Assembly (NCBI GenBank): GCA_036365455.1
Contig: JAWQUS010000026.1
Span: forward strand, 14,898,001 to 14,962,000
Length of the DNA: 64,000 nt
Direction of reading: 5' to 3'
Source of the DNA: Macrosoma leucophasiata
Lineage: Eukaryota; Arthropoda; Insecta; Lepidoptera; Hedylidae
The notes beneath the pieces are model-generated. The model ran no database searches. It saw only the letters and a list, made by a program, of their open reading frames with translations, and was not told where the DNA came from. Positions 30,218-40,461 of this stretch are shown piece after piece (within the stretch, counting starts at the first letter, position 1; each line of letters starts with the position of its first letter). The position numbers and the translations under genes were made by a program.

Positions 30218-30820
30218 AAATGCATGCAATCCAGTCTACTCGCGATCATATTTAAGATACTGTTTGCGCTGGTCCGCACTCTGCACACCAGAGAAGCGCA
30301 TCTTTTACGCATAGTTGCATAAAAAAAATTTACATGCGCATCTGCAAACATACCTGCACTACAGAAACGGGGCATCCCAACCAGTACCCGGAAAGCGTTG
30401 TTATATTGAATACGTAATATATATACGTATATACGTACTTAGATAATTTATTTTTATTTTGATTCATTCAATAGTCCTCCATAATAAAAGTAAACAAATC
30501 TTACAACAAATTGTTCGCTCACCCTGAAAATATTGAAAAACCGGTAGCCCGAAACAATTCTACTACATCCGCAATTTTTATTACTTTTATTACGGCAGGT
30601 AACGTAAAAATGGAAAATATATGCTCCTATAAACTAGCATCGTAAACTTGAAATTTCATAAAACAAACCATTTTCCTTATGGGATACGATTTAGTTGGTT
30701 TGATCAAATGTTCGTGGATTTGAACCAATGTTTATTGTTTTGGTTTATTGTGTTCGTTTGGAAGAATGGCTCAGAATAAATTTTAATAAAATCGCGCAAT
30801 GATCCAACGAATACCGCATT
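30218..30820. other. Unassigned sequence
   Basis: No element or credible ORF. ATATACGTATATACGTAC palindromic run at about 30,419-30,436. Confidence 0.4.
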
Positions 30821-31200
30821 TCTATACTAATATTATAAACAGGTGAAGCTTGTATCTTTGATTGTTTGATAGTTTTTTTTATTTAGTGGAAGTGGCAAAC
30901 AAGCATACTGTTCACATTGATGTAAAGTGATGACTGCAGCCTATAGACACCCACACGAAGACCAAGGTCAAAATGCAAATGCATTACCACTCCTGAGGCC
31001 TAAGGTGTTATGCCTCTGTGCCGGAAATTACAGGGCCGTACATTACTACCTGACCGGAACACGATAGTGCTGAACACTACCATTTAGCGGCAAGTATATT
31101 AGGTAATGCGGTGGTGCCTACGCCTGCGAGCTCCGTCCTGGAGCTCTACCACCTCGAGTTGCTTGTTTGTGTTTGTTTGTTTGTAGGGGCTATAATATCA
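30821..31200 (+). mobile_element. Helitron 5' fragment split by RepA
   Basis: TCTATACTAATATTATAAAC, CTTTGATTGTTTGATAG, then RepA (30,868-31,155), then TTGTTTGTTTGTAGGGGCTA. The 3' end is not found. Confidence 0.75.
30868..31155 (-). repeat. RepA copy, full length, nested in Helitron
   Basis: TTTTTTATTTAGTGGAAGTGG to GGAGCTCTACCACC. The ACTGG terminus has lost 2-3 bases. Confidence 0.92.
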
Positions 31201-31792
31201 TCGAATATAGTCACTGGAGCTCAAATAACAGTAACAAAGAAGGTTTCAAATAAAGCGAACATATCATAATTAATATTGTCACTTGATATTATTATATTAT
31301 CAATACAGATTTGTTTCAAATGCATTGCAGTATTTGGAACATATCTATAGGTTTCAATTAAAATCGTACAATCATAAAATCTTGTTTTACATACTGCAGT
31401 AACCCGAAAGTTTCCCGTTTCATTAGCGAAAGAACTCCGAGTGTACCCAAAAGTCAGAGTTAAGTTAGAATAAGTGAGTTTTAAGTTGGAAAGAGAGGCT
31501 CATCTGTATACGTAAGTTAAAGGCGGGAGCGGATAGAAATGTTTGGTATCAATAATAGAAGAATAAAACCGCAATATATTTTGCACAACGAATTATTTCA
31601 TTTCAGTCTATAATGAGATTACTAATTCATATGCGTGTCAAATTTCACCTCAATCAGCCTAATCCTTACATAAAAAATCACGCAAAATCGAAAAAATAAT
31701 TGTTCCCTTTATTTTACCATCAAAATAGTTTGAATAAATTGAAATAAACAAAAATATCAAGTTGATTACTTATCGCTTATCACTATAATTAA
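31201..31792. other. Unassigned sequence
   Basis: No recognised element. Parts (aatttcacctcaatcagcct) have the flavour of Helitron interiors but no ends. Confidence 0.4.
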
Positions 31793-32005
31793 CTAGCTGT
31801 TGCCCGCGCCTCTGCCCGCGTGTAGTTTGCTTTTTGCGTAACCTGTGGAAACTCATCAAATCATCCCATGTCATCCCACAGGAACATCTTATGTGTTAAT
31901 CCAAGTTACCTGTGTGTGCTTAATTTCATGAAAATCGGTTTTGCAGTTTTTGCGTGAAGTATTACTCCTTTACGCAAAAACAAACAAGCAGACAGCTGGA
32001 AAAAT
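31793..32005 (-). mobile_element. Helitron 3' end
   Basis: Minus strand ends …GGCGCGGGCAACAGCTAG|T. The interior shares TTTTTGCGTAACCTGTGGAA and CCCACAGGAACAT with the 11.7/12.4-kb copies. Confidence 0.75.
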
Positions 32006-32398
32006 GAAATCTATCATGAGTTTTTACAGTATATTTTACAGAGTTTTTCTAATTTTTTAATTTTCCTTTTTGGTGTCGATATATTTTGGTATAGTGTCCA
32101 CCTCCTTTCAGGGTTGCACTTTATCTCACGCCACACTGTATAATCTTGTAAATAAGTCTGGTGACATAGCTGACAGAGATGCTGCCATTATTGGGCGCAT
32201 AAGATAAACAGATTTGGGGATACCTGAGGCAATGTAAAACAATATATCCGCTCTCGCTTGTACGTTACACCATTACATAACAAGTTGTGCCGCTCGGTGG
32301 AATTTGTTTTCGTTAGGCACCAACTTAAATTAGAAAGCTTAACCCATCTGTGATTCTTTGATGGAACTAAAATTGCTATTCAATGTTTTAGCAAGTTT
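32006..32398. other. Unassigned sequence
   Basis: No recognised feature. Confidence 0.4.
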
Positions 32399-32590
32399 TC
32401 ATTGGATCTCAATCAATTTGATAATTGCTATTTTAGGAAATTGGATGATTTTGTTTTCAGTTGCAGGTTTATTAAGCTTGGGGTTCTGGATTTGATCTTT
32501 GAGTTGGAGATAGCTAATGTTGGATTTTTCCAATACAGTAGGTTTCAGGGGTGATTTCCGGGTTTGTCCAGAATGTTTCTGAAGTGGCAA
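32399..32590 (-). CDS. Orphan ORF, 63 codons, unknown
   Basis: A lysine-rich minus-strand frame from ATG at 32,590 (MPLQKHSGQTRKSPLKPTVL…) to TGA at 32,399. Its start overlaps a RepA tail remnant (CCACTTCAGAAAC), where a TTGCCACTTCAG acceptor-like site also lies. No domain is recognised. It could be a fragment of a host exon, a retroelement gag-like tail or chance. Confidence 0.15.
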   Translation of the reverse strand: MPLQKHSGQTRKSPLKPTVLEKSNISYLQLKDQIQNPKLNKPATENKIIQFPKIAIIKLIEIQ

Positions 32591-33139
32591 ACGAACATAC
32601 AGTTCACCTAATCTAACCTAACACATTGTGCCGTCTAACTGGAACACGATAGAAATATAGAGAAGTAATTTATTTTTCAGAATCAGAATCAGAAACTCAT
32701 TTATTCATTTAGGGTGACAGGCACCTCTTATGACACGTCAAAAACAAACAAAATAAATTAAAGCGAACAACAATTGATATACATGTCAAACAAGATAAAA
32801 AATATATGTAAAGTCAAGAATATCACTAAGATAAAACTAAATGTAATAAACTAATGTAAAAGTATATCAGTAGAGTGTCTCTTTTCCCCTTTACAAACTT
32901 ATAACAAAGAGTAAAAAGAAAAGAAAAAGAGTCATTCTTTGTCATTCACCGGCAAAGTTCCAAAGGCCAATATGATCTGAGAAAAACTTGCCGGAAAAAA
33001 CTCAGTCGGCTCTTGTAAGAACGTTATTATTTCATTAACACAATGTATGCTGAACATTACTATTTGGCTGCAGATAGATTACGTAATGCGGTGGTGTCTA
33101 CACTCTCGAGTCCTTGCACTGGAACTCTACCACTAGTAA
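32579..33139 (-). repeat. RepA/RepB copy, decayed, split by a LINE 3' UTR
   Basis: GAAGTGGCAAACGAACATAC … AACTGGAACACGATAGA on the left. GCTGAACATTACTATTTGGC … CTCTACCACTAGTAAA on the right. Confidence 0.75.
32656..33046 (-). repeat. Non-LTR retrotransposon 3' UTR with (CTGATT)n tail
   Basis: Minus strand: GCCGGCAAGTTTTTCTCAGA … GAAAGGGGAA … ATGAGTTTCTGATTCTGATT CTG. This 3' UTR/tail form is typical of Jockey/R1-like LINEs of insects. ORF absent. Confidence 0.65.
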
Positions 33140-33178
33140 ATGTTCCCTTTTTTATGAACATTAAATTTAACATAGATT

Positions 33179-33214
33179 AGCGAGCCCATCACTGAAGCTC
33201 TACCACCAGTAAAA
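33179..33214 (-). repeat. RepA 5' terminus fragment
   Basis: GCGAGCCCATCACTGAAGCTC TACCACCAGTAAA only. Confidence 0.7.
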
Positions 33215-33261
33215 TATTACTAAACGCCGAAGGTGGCAGAAAATGTCAAAATCCCGACTCG

Positions 33262-33328
33262 GTGATCAAACCCAGGTCCCCAACGTAATAGTAGTGGGCT
33301 GCTGCCACTAAAGCAGTTTAAATATTAA
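33262..33328 (-). repeat. T1 SINE head fragment
   Basis: Minus: CTTTAGTGGCAGCAGCCCAC … GGGACCTGGGTTTGATCACC. Diverged A- and B-box. Confidence 0.7.
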
Positions 33329-33446
33329 CAAATATTATCTCGTTAACATTATCATTATTTTATCGATACATATATTTTTTTTATTGCTACTAATCGCAAT
33401 TTTTCGAATGACTAGATGAAAGAAAGAAAAACTTTATTGGTAGGTG

Positions 33447-33605
33447 CATGCACCATAGATCAACACGGGCCACCGAACGCGGCGGACCGCAGGTGAGTAG
33501 GCTTATGCAGGTTTTCCTCTGTCAAAATACAAGCGCAAGTCGACCCGAGATGTTTAAATGTGCGCGTGAACTTGTTTATGTATTTTGTGTGAGTTTCGTG
33601 GGATT
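33447..33605. mobile_element. MITE F fragment
   Basis: CACCATAGATCAACACGGGCC … GATGTTTAAATGTGCGCGTG. One TIR only; followed by a T-rich stretch. Confidence 0.7.
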
Positions 33606-33767
33606 TTTTTATTTTATTTATTTTTATTTATTTAAGGCAACTCAGGCTCACTTGTTAGTACTACAAATTGCTTAAAACTATGTTAGTAATTATATAAGTA
33701 TGAAAAACACATAAAGTCTGTCTTATCAAGATATTAACAAAATGTTTCAAAATAATGTTCAAATAAC
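33606..33767. other. AT-rich, possible LINE 3' UTR
   Basis: TTTATTTATTTTTATTTATT then AAGGCAACTCAGGCTCAC resembles a reversed LINE tail. Weak. Confidence 0.35.
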
Positions 33768-34088
33768 TGCCTCGGTAGCCTAGTGGTAGCAGGCCACTAC
33801 TACTATGCTGAGGTCCTGGGTTCGATTCCCGAGTAGGGGGTTATCAGAGATAATGGTGTAAAGTCCTTTATTTCTGGATCTATTGGGATTATTCCATTTT
33901 CTGGAAATTTCCCAGTACCTCGAAGTTTGGTAATGTGCCCGGAGATGTCAACAGGCTCGCCACCTGTTACATGGGCCAAAAACGTAACCGGCGAATCGTG
34001 GGTGTTTGCATGTATGCTTGAATGTATGCATTTACCTCTGCCTACCCCTTCGGGGATTTCAGGCGTGAAGTTACGTTTCAAAATATGA
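33768..34088 (+). repeat. T1 SINE, full length
   Basis: ACTGCCTCGGTAGCCTAGTG, GGGTTCGATTCCCGAGTAGG, to GGCGTGAAGTTACGTTTC. Left flank ttcaaata and right flank ttcaaaata look like a decayed target duplication. Confidence 0.93.
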
Positions 34089-34194
34089 GAGTCAGTTTTA
34101 GCTGATAACGTATTTAGAATGCTATTTGAAGTTGACCGCAATCTTGTTAGTAAAAACGCGGTAATGGACGATTTTTGTTGTATGCGTGTGTATG

Positions 34195-34300
34195 TCACAC
34201 AAATTTCTCCCCGCAAAAGATGACAGGCTGTTTTGCATCGGTTATAAACGCTACGGCTACTCCCCTCCGGTTCGCCGCGGCCCGTGTTGCTCTATAGCAT
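34195..34300. mobile_element. MITE F fragment, one terminus
   Basis: TGTCACACAAATTTCTCCCC … GGCTACTCCCCTCCGGTTCG CCGCGGCCCGTGTTGCTCTAT. Confidence 0.8.
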
Positions 34301-34399
34301 GCTCCAACAGAAGAATTCTCCTTCACTTCTGGGCGATGGGGTCGTCATGTCCCTACGTCCCTAGATGCCAATGAACACACTAATTAGATACTTTCAATG

Positions 34400-34510
34400 T
34401 GCATTTTTATTTATTAAATCATAAAATATAGAGGAATGAATAATTGAGAACTGCAAACTCGATATTTCAGCAATTTACATTTATATAATCTTCTACGAAG
34501 CGATGTAGGC
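34400..34510 (-). CDS. Candidate terminal exon with poly(A) signals
   Basis: On the minus strand a good acceptor, ATTTTATTGTTTCAG|GCC, ends at 34,511. Stops are near in each phase (AYIAS* in one; LHRFVEDYINVNC* in another). Two overlapping AATAAA signals follow about 95-105 nt downstream (34,406-34,415). This is the layout of a short last exon and 3' UTR. It may pair with the exon at 36,045. No protein family is recognised; transcript evidence would decide. Confidence 0.25.
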
Positions 34511-34890
34511 CTGAAACAATAAAATTTATTTTAATGCGCTCCAATTCGATTTACATCTACAAACACAATTTAAAAAAACAAAGACATTTATAATGTTCAA
34601 TCCCATAAAAATGTACAAAAAAAAAGACTAATGTAACTGTATGAAAAGAAATATTATGGTAATAAAATTTTATTCCCACATAAAATGGGATTTCATTAAT
34701 TTATAGAACGAACGATCAAATAAAACAATGTCATTTCTAACAGCCAATCAGTGCTCGGACGGTGCAATGGCGGCATTTGAATTCTAAATTCGAATCGAAC
34801 GTTTGCACGTTGTAAAATAGATACATTGTGACTTAACACGTTTCACATACACTGGGGTTTAAGAGTAATATTTGTTGATATTTTTTTTGT
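34511..34890. other. Unassigned AT-rich sequence
   Basis: No repeat family recognised. Could be intronic to the candidate minus-strand gene. Confidence 0.35.
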
Positions 34891-34894
34891 AACT

Positions 34895-35042
34895 AAGGTG
34901 GCAAACGAGCATACAGTTCGTCAAGTGATGACAGCAGCTATTGACTGAATAATTTTTAATGTTATGAAGTGGCAAACAAGCTTGCAGTTCACATTGATGC
35001 TAAGTGATGACTGCAGCCTATAGACACCCACACAATGACCAT
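34895..35042 (-). repeat. Two RepA tail fragments
   Basis: AAGGTGGCAAACGAGCATACA (34,897-34,935), then a second tail from GAAGTGGCAAACAAGCTTGC to CCCACACAATGACCA. Confidence 0.85.
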
Positions 35043-35204
35043 AAATAATATGAGCCAAATACATGAGTCAAAGTATCAATGATCTTGTATAAATTTGTAA
35101 GTAATTAGCAATAATAGGTCAAACACTAGTTAAACGTCTACGGGTGAAGCAAATCTTTAAAGATTGTCGCTATTATAAAATAATCCAGATAAATATTCAT
35201 TTCA

Positions 35205-35592
35205 AATATTGTACATCGAATTTAGGGAGGAGATATCGGCTTATTTCGGGCCTATAGAGCGTTATCTCTTTCGCACCCTACCAATGTGACGTTTGTCGAC
35301 CATTTTGATCAAGTTTCGAAAAATACCAGACTATCAGTGCTTACGTAAGCAGTGTGCAGCTGAGATAACGCTCTACGAAGTCGAAACTAGTCGATTGTCT
35401 CTTTCAAGTTTCGAAAAATACCCGACAGTGCTTACGTAGGCAGTGTGCAGCAGAGATAACGCTCTACGAAGTCGAAACTATTCGATTGTCTCTTTCAAGT
35501 TTCGAAAAATACCCGACAGTGCTTACGTAGGCAGTGTGCAGCAGAGATAACGCTCTAGGAAGTCCAAACTAGCGGATTCATAGGCTCGATGT
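35205..35592. mobile_element. MITE E with inner 91-bp tandem repeat
   Basis: Ends ATATTGTACATCGAATTTAG and …GGCTCGATGTGCATTGTT are inverted. Inner arms GAGCGTTATCTCTTT / AGAGATAACGCTC are also inverted. CAAGTTTCGAAAAATACCCG…GATTGTCTCTTT (91 bp) repeats about 2.7 times from 35,323. Same family as 43.9 and 52.3 kb. Confidence 0.88.
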
Positions 35593-35933
35593 GCATTGTT
35601 GAATATTTTTTACGCACCGTAAAAGTAAACACTTCAAAAATTGTCTATATAAAATCAAAATACGCCACAACGACATACATCCAAATACGTTTTTGAGAGA
35701 CACTCTTTGATAAAACGCTTTGTTTAATCACAAAAGCAAAACAACGTTTTACCTTCCTGAGACTTTTCAACGCGCTATAAAAGTAAACAATTGAAATATT
35801 GCCAAATCAAAGAGCAAAACATGTTACAATTGTATACAATAATATACTCGTATAAGATCTATCACATTCCATTGTACAGGTAAATGGTTCACTGTTTAAT
35901 TCAATTTCACGAAACATATATCAAGTCGTGTAC

Positions 35934-36045
35934 TCAATTACGGGCTTGTATCTGAGATTGTTCTAGTGTTACCGTTGCAGGCACTGTGTCATGTGTAGTC
36001 GCTTGAACATTGCCAATGTCTGGTTCTAATATTATTGGTATAAAA
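35934..36045 (-). CDS. Candidate terminal coding exon
   Basis: The minus strand has a strong acceptor (AAAATTGTTATTTTCAG|T at 36,046-36,047), then a phase-2 frame open for 36 codons to TGA at 35,936-35,934. It begins FIPIILEPDIGNVQATTHDT and ends …LEQSQIQARN*. Composition is protein-like and the DNA matches no repeat in the window. Alternatively a CCC|GTAATT donor at about 35,943 could join it to the exon at 34,510 and continue …QARLHRFVEDYINVNC*. No family recognised; the upstream exon was not located. Confidence 0.35.
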
Positions 36046-36321
36046 CTGAAAATAACAATTTTGTTAAATATTTTATCTTACTCCAGTTTTCGCTTATTCG
36101 CATTCATCACATCATCATAATAAAATATGAAATTTTCATCGTCATCATCACCACCATCATTTCAGCCGAAAGAAATCGACTAATGTACAAAAGCTTTTCT
36201 TAAAAATTCTCAGAATAGTGTGCATTATTAGGGGAGAATATACCATTAATCGTCACGTATGTTTAAAAGTTTAAGACCTAGTTACAGGCTGCGAGTGCAA
36301 GCGTATCTTACTTAATTTTTA
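36046..36321. other. Possible intron; LINE1 tail trace
   Basis: 36,138-36,172 (CATCATCACCACCATCATTT CAGCCGAAAGA) is an inverted remnant of the LINE1 3' tail. The rest is not recognised. Confidence 0.5.
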
Positions 36322-36640
36322 ATACGTATCTTCACGCCTGTAATCCCCGAAGGGGTAGGCAGAGGCAAATGCCTGCATTCAAGCATACATGCAAACAAGC
36401 ACGATTCGCCGGTTACGTTTTTGGCCCATGTAACAGGTGGCGAGACTGTTGACATCTCCGGGCACATTACCAAACTTCGAGGTACTGGGAAATTTCCAGA
36501 AAATGGAAAAATCCCAATAGAACCAGAGATAAAGGACTTTACACCATTATCCCTGACAACCCCCTACCCGGGAATCGAACCCAGGACCTCAGCGTAGTAG
36601 TAGTGGCCTGCTACCACTAGGCTACCGAGGCAGTTCAATT
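36322..36640 (-). repeat. T1 SINE, full length
   Basis: Minus copy from ACTGCCTCGGTAGCCTAGTG to GGCGTGAAGATACGTATT. This copy's last bases (GAAGATACGTA) match LINE2 even better than other T1 copies. taatttttaata occurs on both sides (12 bp beyond the 5' end). Confidence 0.93.
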
Positions 36641-37092
36641 AGTAGTAATTTTTAATAAATCTGTTTATGTCAGACACAAATAATCAGAAATGACGTGAAA
36701 TAGGATGTTTTATAAATATGTACCAAATAAAATATTCATTTAATTTTCTAAGAGTTGAGTACACTAACGCATTGTAATTTTTTTACTCAATATTCCGTAT
36801 AGTGTGAAAAGTGCTCAAATGCAGCAGATGAAGGCGTTGCAAAAGTTTCTACAATATTTTATAAGATTCTACGATATCGTATCGATTTTAGATTATTTGT
36901 ATTCTTTACGCTTACAGCCTGCATTGTTAGTTATTTCTGACGTACCTATCGGGTAAAATATGTGTCTAGTTAATTTTATATGTAACTAGCTAGCCACCTC
37001 GGAGGAGTGTAGATATAGATTTTGGTTATCATTTTAATCAAGAAATTTTTAGTAAATTAGATGATAGTTATATTTGGATCTTCGTAATATTT
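36641..37092. other. Unassigned; one open frame
   Basis: A plus frame without stops runs 36,768-36,959 and includes MQQMKALQKFLQYFIRFYD. No splice or domain support. Confidence 0.3.
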
Positions 37093-37309
37093 GGTCGGTC
37101 CCGGTTATTATCGATAGATAGCAGTCGTTAAAGTTTGTCGGAGGCCTTATGGACGGATTTGAAAACATCCGACAGCGGGTTGGCCACTAACCCACCCATC
37201 TTCACCAATCCGCATTGGAGCAGCATGGTGGAGTCAGCTCCAGGCCTCCCCCCAAAAAAGGGGAGAGACTCGTGCCCAGCAGTGGGACGTATAATGGGTT
37301 GCCATTATT
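37093..37309 (+). repeat. 5S rRNA-derived SINE, 5'-truncated
   Basis: Starts GGTCGGTCCCGGTTATTATC, after the promoter boxes, and ends GGGTTGCCATTATTTAT. RepA begins immediately. Confidence 0.88.
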
Positions 37310-37570
37310 TATAAACAAGCATTCAGTTCACATGGATGTTAAGTGATGACTGCAGCCTATAGACATCTACATAAAAACTGGAGGTTAAAATGTGTTTCCA
37401 CTCCTGAGGCCTATGGTGTTATGCCTCTGCGGCGGAAATTACAGGGCCGTACATTACCACCTGACCGGAACACGATAGTGCTGCACACTACGATTTAGCG
37501 GCAAGTATATAAGGCAATGCGGTGGTGCCTACGCCCGCGAGCTCTGTCACTGGAGCTCTTCTACCAGTGA
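37310..37570 (-). repeat. RepA copy lacking the A-tail
   Basis: AAACAAGCATTCAGTTCACA to CTTCTACCAGTGA. The tail is replaced by the 5S-SINE end. Confidence 0.9.
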
Positions 37571-37604
37571 ACTTATAAGATATCTTTGGTGATAAAGATA
37601 ATAT

Positions 37605-37925
37605 TTATGACTTGCTGTGCCCGCGACTTCGTCCGCGTTAGTGTTTATGATTGATCAGTATCTACCCGGATGAAGTCGTGGCTCCAGCTAATACAAAAGT
37701 GGCCTAAGTTACTTCTTATTACATAAGCTATCTGCCAGTGAAAGTCCCGTCAAAATCGGTAAAGCCGTTCCCGAGATTAGTCGGAACAAACAGATAGACA
37801 AAAATGGTAAAAAAAATTGTTTTGGTTTAAGTACCGTGTATGCACACATGTATAATTATTTAGTAAAAAGCGGTATTTTTATATTACAAACAGACACTCC
37901 AATTTAATTCTTTTGTTTGTACGTA
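37605..37925 (-). mobile_element. Helitron, decayed ends
   Basis: GTGCCCGCGACTTCGTCCGC … TAGTAAAAAGCGGTATTTTT ATATTACAAACAGACACTCC, as in the 26.8-kb copy. The CTAG end is mutated (GACTTGC). Confidence 0.85.
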
Positions 37926-38223
37926 TATATGTATACTTAGATACAAAAAAACATTATTACACGAAACGACGAAACCCTGTGAATCCGGGACCAACTCGCA
38001 CCTGGCCGCTTTTTAATAAATATCTGTCGTGAAAACGAAAATTATATTTCAAATACTATATTTCTTTGAGCCCATTAACGGAATTAAATTAAAGATGATT
38101 TAATCTGATTAAAACAACTCCGGATCACTTTTACGATTTTCAAGTCCATAGCTCGGGCTTGTAACTAACTCAGATGTTCAAGCCGTTATGGCCTGTGGTC
38201 CAAGTGTAAATGTCGATTTTATG
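37926..38223. other. Unassigned sequence
   Basis: Nothing recognised. Confidence 0.4.
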
Positions 38224-38700
38224 TTTATGTAATGGAAGTGGCAAACAAGCATGCGGTTCACATTGATGTTAAGTGATCACTGCAGCCTATAGACACCCAC
38301 ACAAAGACCAAGATCAAAATGCAGATGCGTTACTACTCCTGAGGCCTAAGGTGTTATGCCTCTGTGCTGGAAATTACAGGGCCGTATATTACCACCTGAC
38401 CGGAACACGATAGTGCGGAACACTACCATACAGCGACGATTTTCCAATGATCCTGTTATATGGCAGATATTACAGGATCATTGGAAAATCGTCGCTGTGG
38501 GATGTTTAATAGCTGATAATTCGTTTTTGCTGGTGGTAGAGCTCCAGTGACGAAGCTCGCGGGTGCAGGCACCACCGCGTTACCTAATATTCTTGCCGCT
38601 GAATGGTAGTGCTCAGCACTATCGTGTTCCGGTCAGGTGGTAATATACGGCCCTGTAATTTTCAGCACAGAGGCATAACACCTTAGGCCTCAGGAGTAGT
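38224..38700. repeat. Head-to-head RepA pair around a hairpin
   Basis: Forward half (38,224-38,430, to GGAACACTACCAT) and reverse copy (38,529-38,700, from GCTGGTGGTAGAGCTCCAG) face each other. Between them lies a perfect hairpin. The pair reads like a palindrome-forming rearrangement of one RepA. Confidence 0.9.
38431..38497. repeat. Perfect 26-bp-arm inverted repeat
   Basis: Arms 38,431-38,456 and 38,472-38,497 (CAGCGACGATTTTCCAATGA… and its complement) around a 15-nt loop, tatatggcagatatt. Confidence 0.97.
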
Positions 38701-38805
38701 ATATATATACACCGCTTAATATTACTAACTTCGACCTCATGACTGTATCTACATTGAAATCTTTGGTTTTCATGTAGATGTTTATAGGCTACATGGTTCA
38801 CTTAA

Positions 38806-39015
38806 AAATGGTAGTGTTCAGCACTATCATGTTCTGGTTGGATGGCAATGTATAGCCCAGTAATAACTATCACAGAGACATAACAACTACTACTAACTCT
38901 CAGGTGCATCTGCATTTTGACCTTTGCTTGTTGTTTAGATGTATATAGGCTGCAGTCATCACTTAACATTCATGTGAACTGCATGCTTGTTTACCAACTT
39001 CGTAACATAAAAAAC
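38806..39015 (+). repeat. RepB copy
   Basis: AATGGTAGTGTTCAGCACTATC … ACTATCACAGAGACATAAC … ACCAACTTCGTAACATAAAAA. 38,720-38,800 repeats part of the tail (GTTTTCATGTAGATGTTTATAGGC). Confidence 0.85.
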
Positions 39016-39276
39016 GGAAAAATTGATATTTATTGAACGGTTTTATGAAGAGTATCTTCGGAACATGTTCTTTTTATTTTTCTGTGGTTCAAGTTGGTCA
39101 AATTAGTTTAGATTTCTCTTTTCTTATCGCTGGTCTCTCACAACTTGGACCAATCCACGCTCCACTGAAGTTTAGAAGTTTCACGCATCATTAACTTGGA
39201 CTATCACTGAAAATATTTAACGGTGCCCAACGGGACTTCGAGGCGACAGTAAATCCCCAAAAAATACCCATAGTTA
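39016..39276. other. Unassigned sequence
   Basis: Nothing recognised. Confidence 0.4.
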
Positions 39277-39284
39277 GATTAAGG

Positions 39285-39577
39285 CATAGAGCAACACCGG
39301 CCACAGGCCGCGGCGGTCCGGAGGGGAGTAGCCATAGCGTTTATTACCGATGCAAAACAGTCTGTAATTTTTTGCCGTTGTAAATACGTGTGACACACAC
39401 ACACTACAAAAGGCCTATATTACTACGACTTTAACAAATAAACAATTTCACGCACACATTTAAACATCTAGGCACCAGGCACAGGCACACTTGTGCTTGT
39501 ATTTTGACACAGGGGAAAGTCTGCATATAACCACTCCCCTCCGGCCCGCCGCGGCCGGTGGCCCGTATTGCTCTATG
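39285..39577. mobile_element. hAT-like MITE F, full length with perfect 8-bp TSD
   Basis: Ends CATAGAGCAACACCGGCC and GGCCCGTATTGCTCTATG. Target duplication gattaagg at 39,277-39,284 and 39,578-39,585. The 8-bp TSD places it with hAT-type mobilisation. Inner GTGTGACACACACACAC. No ORF of its own. Confidence 0.96.
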
Positions 39578-39585
39578 GATTAAGG

Positions 39586-39884
39586 TAACCCTTCGCGTAA
39601 ACAACGTGGATCGGTTTGTTGGGGCATTAACTTTGATATGGTCAAAGGAGTTGGCGTAGATAGTGATGGGAGGCATTTCATGGAACACTAACTTGTGTAG
39701 AATGTATATTGGTTCTCATTTATCTTGTCTCAATGGTAATAATCATGTTCGCTTTTATGTCTTAGCTTCGGCGGCGGGGTGTGGGGATTGCTCACTTCAC
39801 ACCCCTCAGGCACCAAGCGTTCTGACGTAAATTACCGAATTCCAGTTCTATTATTTTAAAAATAAAATTTGACATTATCTGGAA
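39586..39884. other. Unassigned sequence
   Basis: A minus frame (to 39,688) crosses from here into the MITE. Before the MITE it reads MFHEMPPITIYANSFDHIKV, source unknown. Confidence 0.35.
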
Positions 39885-40131
39885 CCGAATAGCGAAACTC
39901 AAGTGGCAGTGGGCAGGACAGAACTGACGGCCGTTGGGGCAGAAGAGTTCTGGAGTGGCGACCACGTATCGGAAGACGAAGCGTAGGCAGGCCCCCCACG
40001 AGGTGGACCGACGACCTGGTGAAGGTCGCGGGCAATCGCTGGATGAGGGCGGCCCAGGACCGTTCGATGTAACATTCTTTGGAGGAGGCCTTTGTTCATC
40101 AGTGGACGTCTTTTGGCTGAAATGATGATTA
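39885..40131 (+). pseudogene. LINE1 tail
   Basis: CGAATAGCGAAACTCAAGTG … GTCTTTTGGCTGAAATGATG. A deletion removes the GCACATAGCTCGA block. Short 3' tail. Confidence 0.88.
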
Positions 40132-40253
40132 TCTGGAACGGCCAGCTTGAGGAGGGCCGTCAAAAGCAATGGCTGCCACATGCTTCATACACGTGGATGC
40201 TTATTTTGTTTTATGTCAAAACTCTAACTTAACTCTGGGAAAGACATCTTTCA

Positions 40254-40372
40254 TAATTTCAGCTGAAATACGACGTCACTTCTGGGCGGTTCTTCATCCA
40301 GCGATTACCAGCAACTTTACCAGGTCGTCGGTCCACCTCGTGGCGTGCCTCCGCTTCGTCTTCCAGAAAGAT
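40254..40372 (-). repeat. LINE1 fragment, inverted
   Basis: Minus: GAAGACGAAGCGGAGGCACG CCACGAGGTGGACCGACGACC. Confidence 0.8.
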
Positions 40373-40461
40373 ATCGCAATTAAGTAACTCTTACTAAACT
40401 TTGGAAATGACATCCTTACTATGTAAAAGATAAATAGAGTTAAGTAAAATTAGAGTTAAAT

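Noticed and set aside
33768..33840. tRNA gene from the A/B boxes of T1
   Set aside because: The box-containing head is followed by a fixed 240-bp body in all copies, so it is a SINE head.
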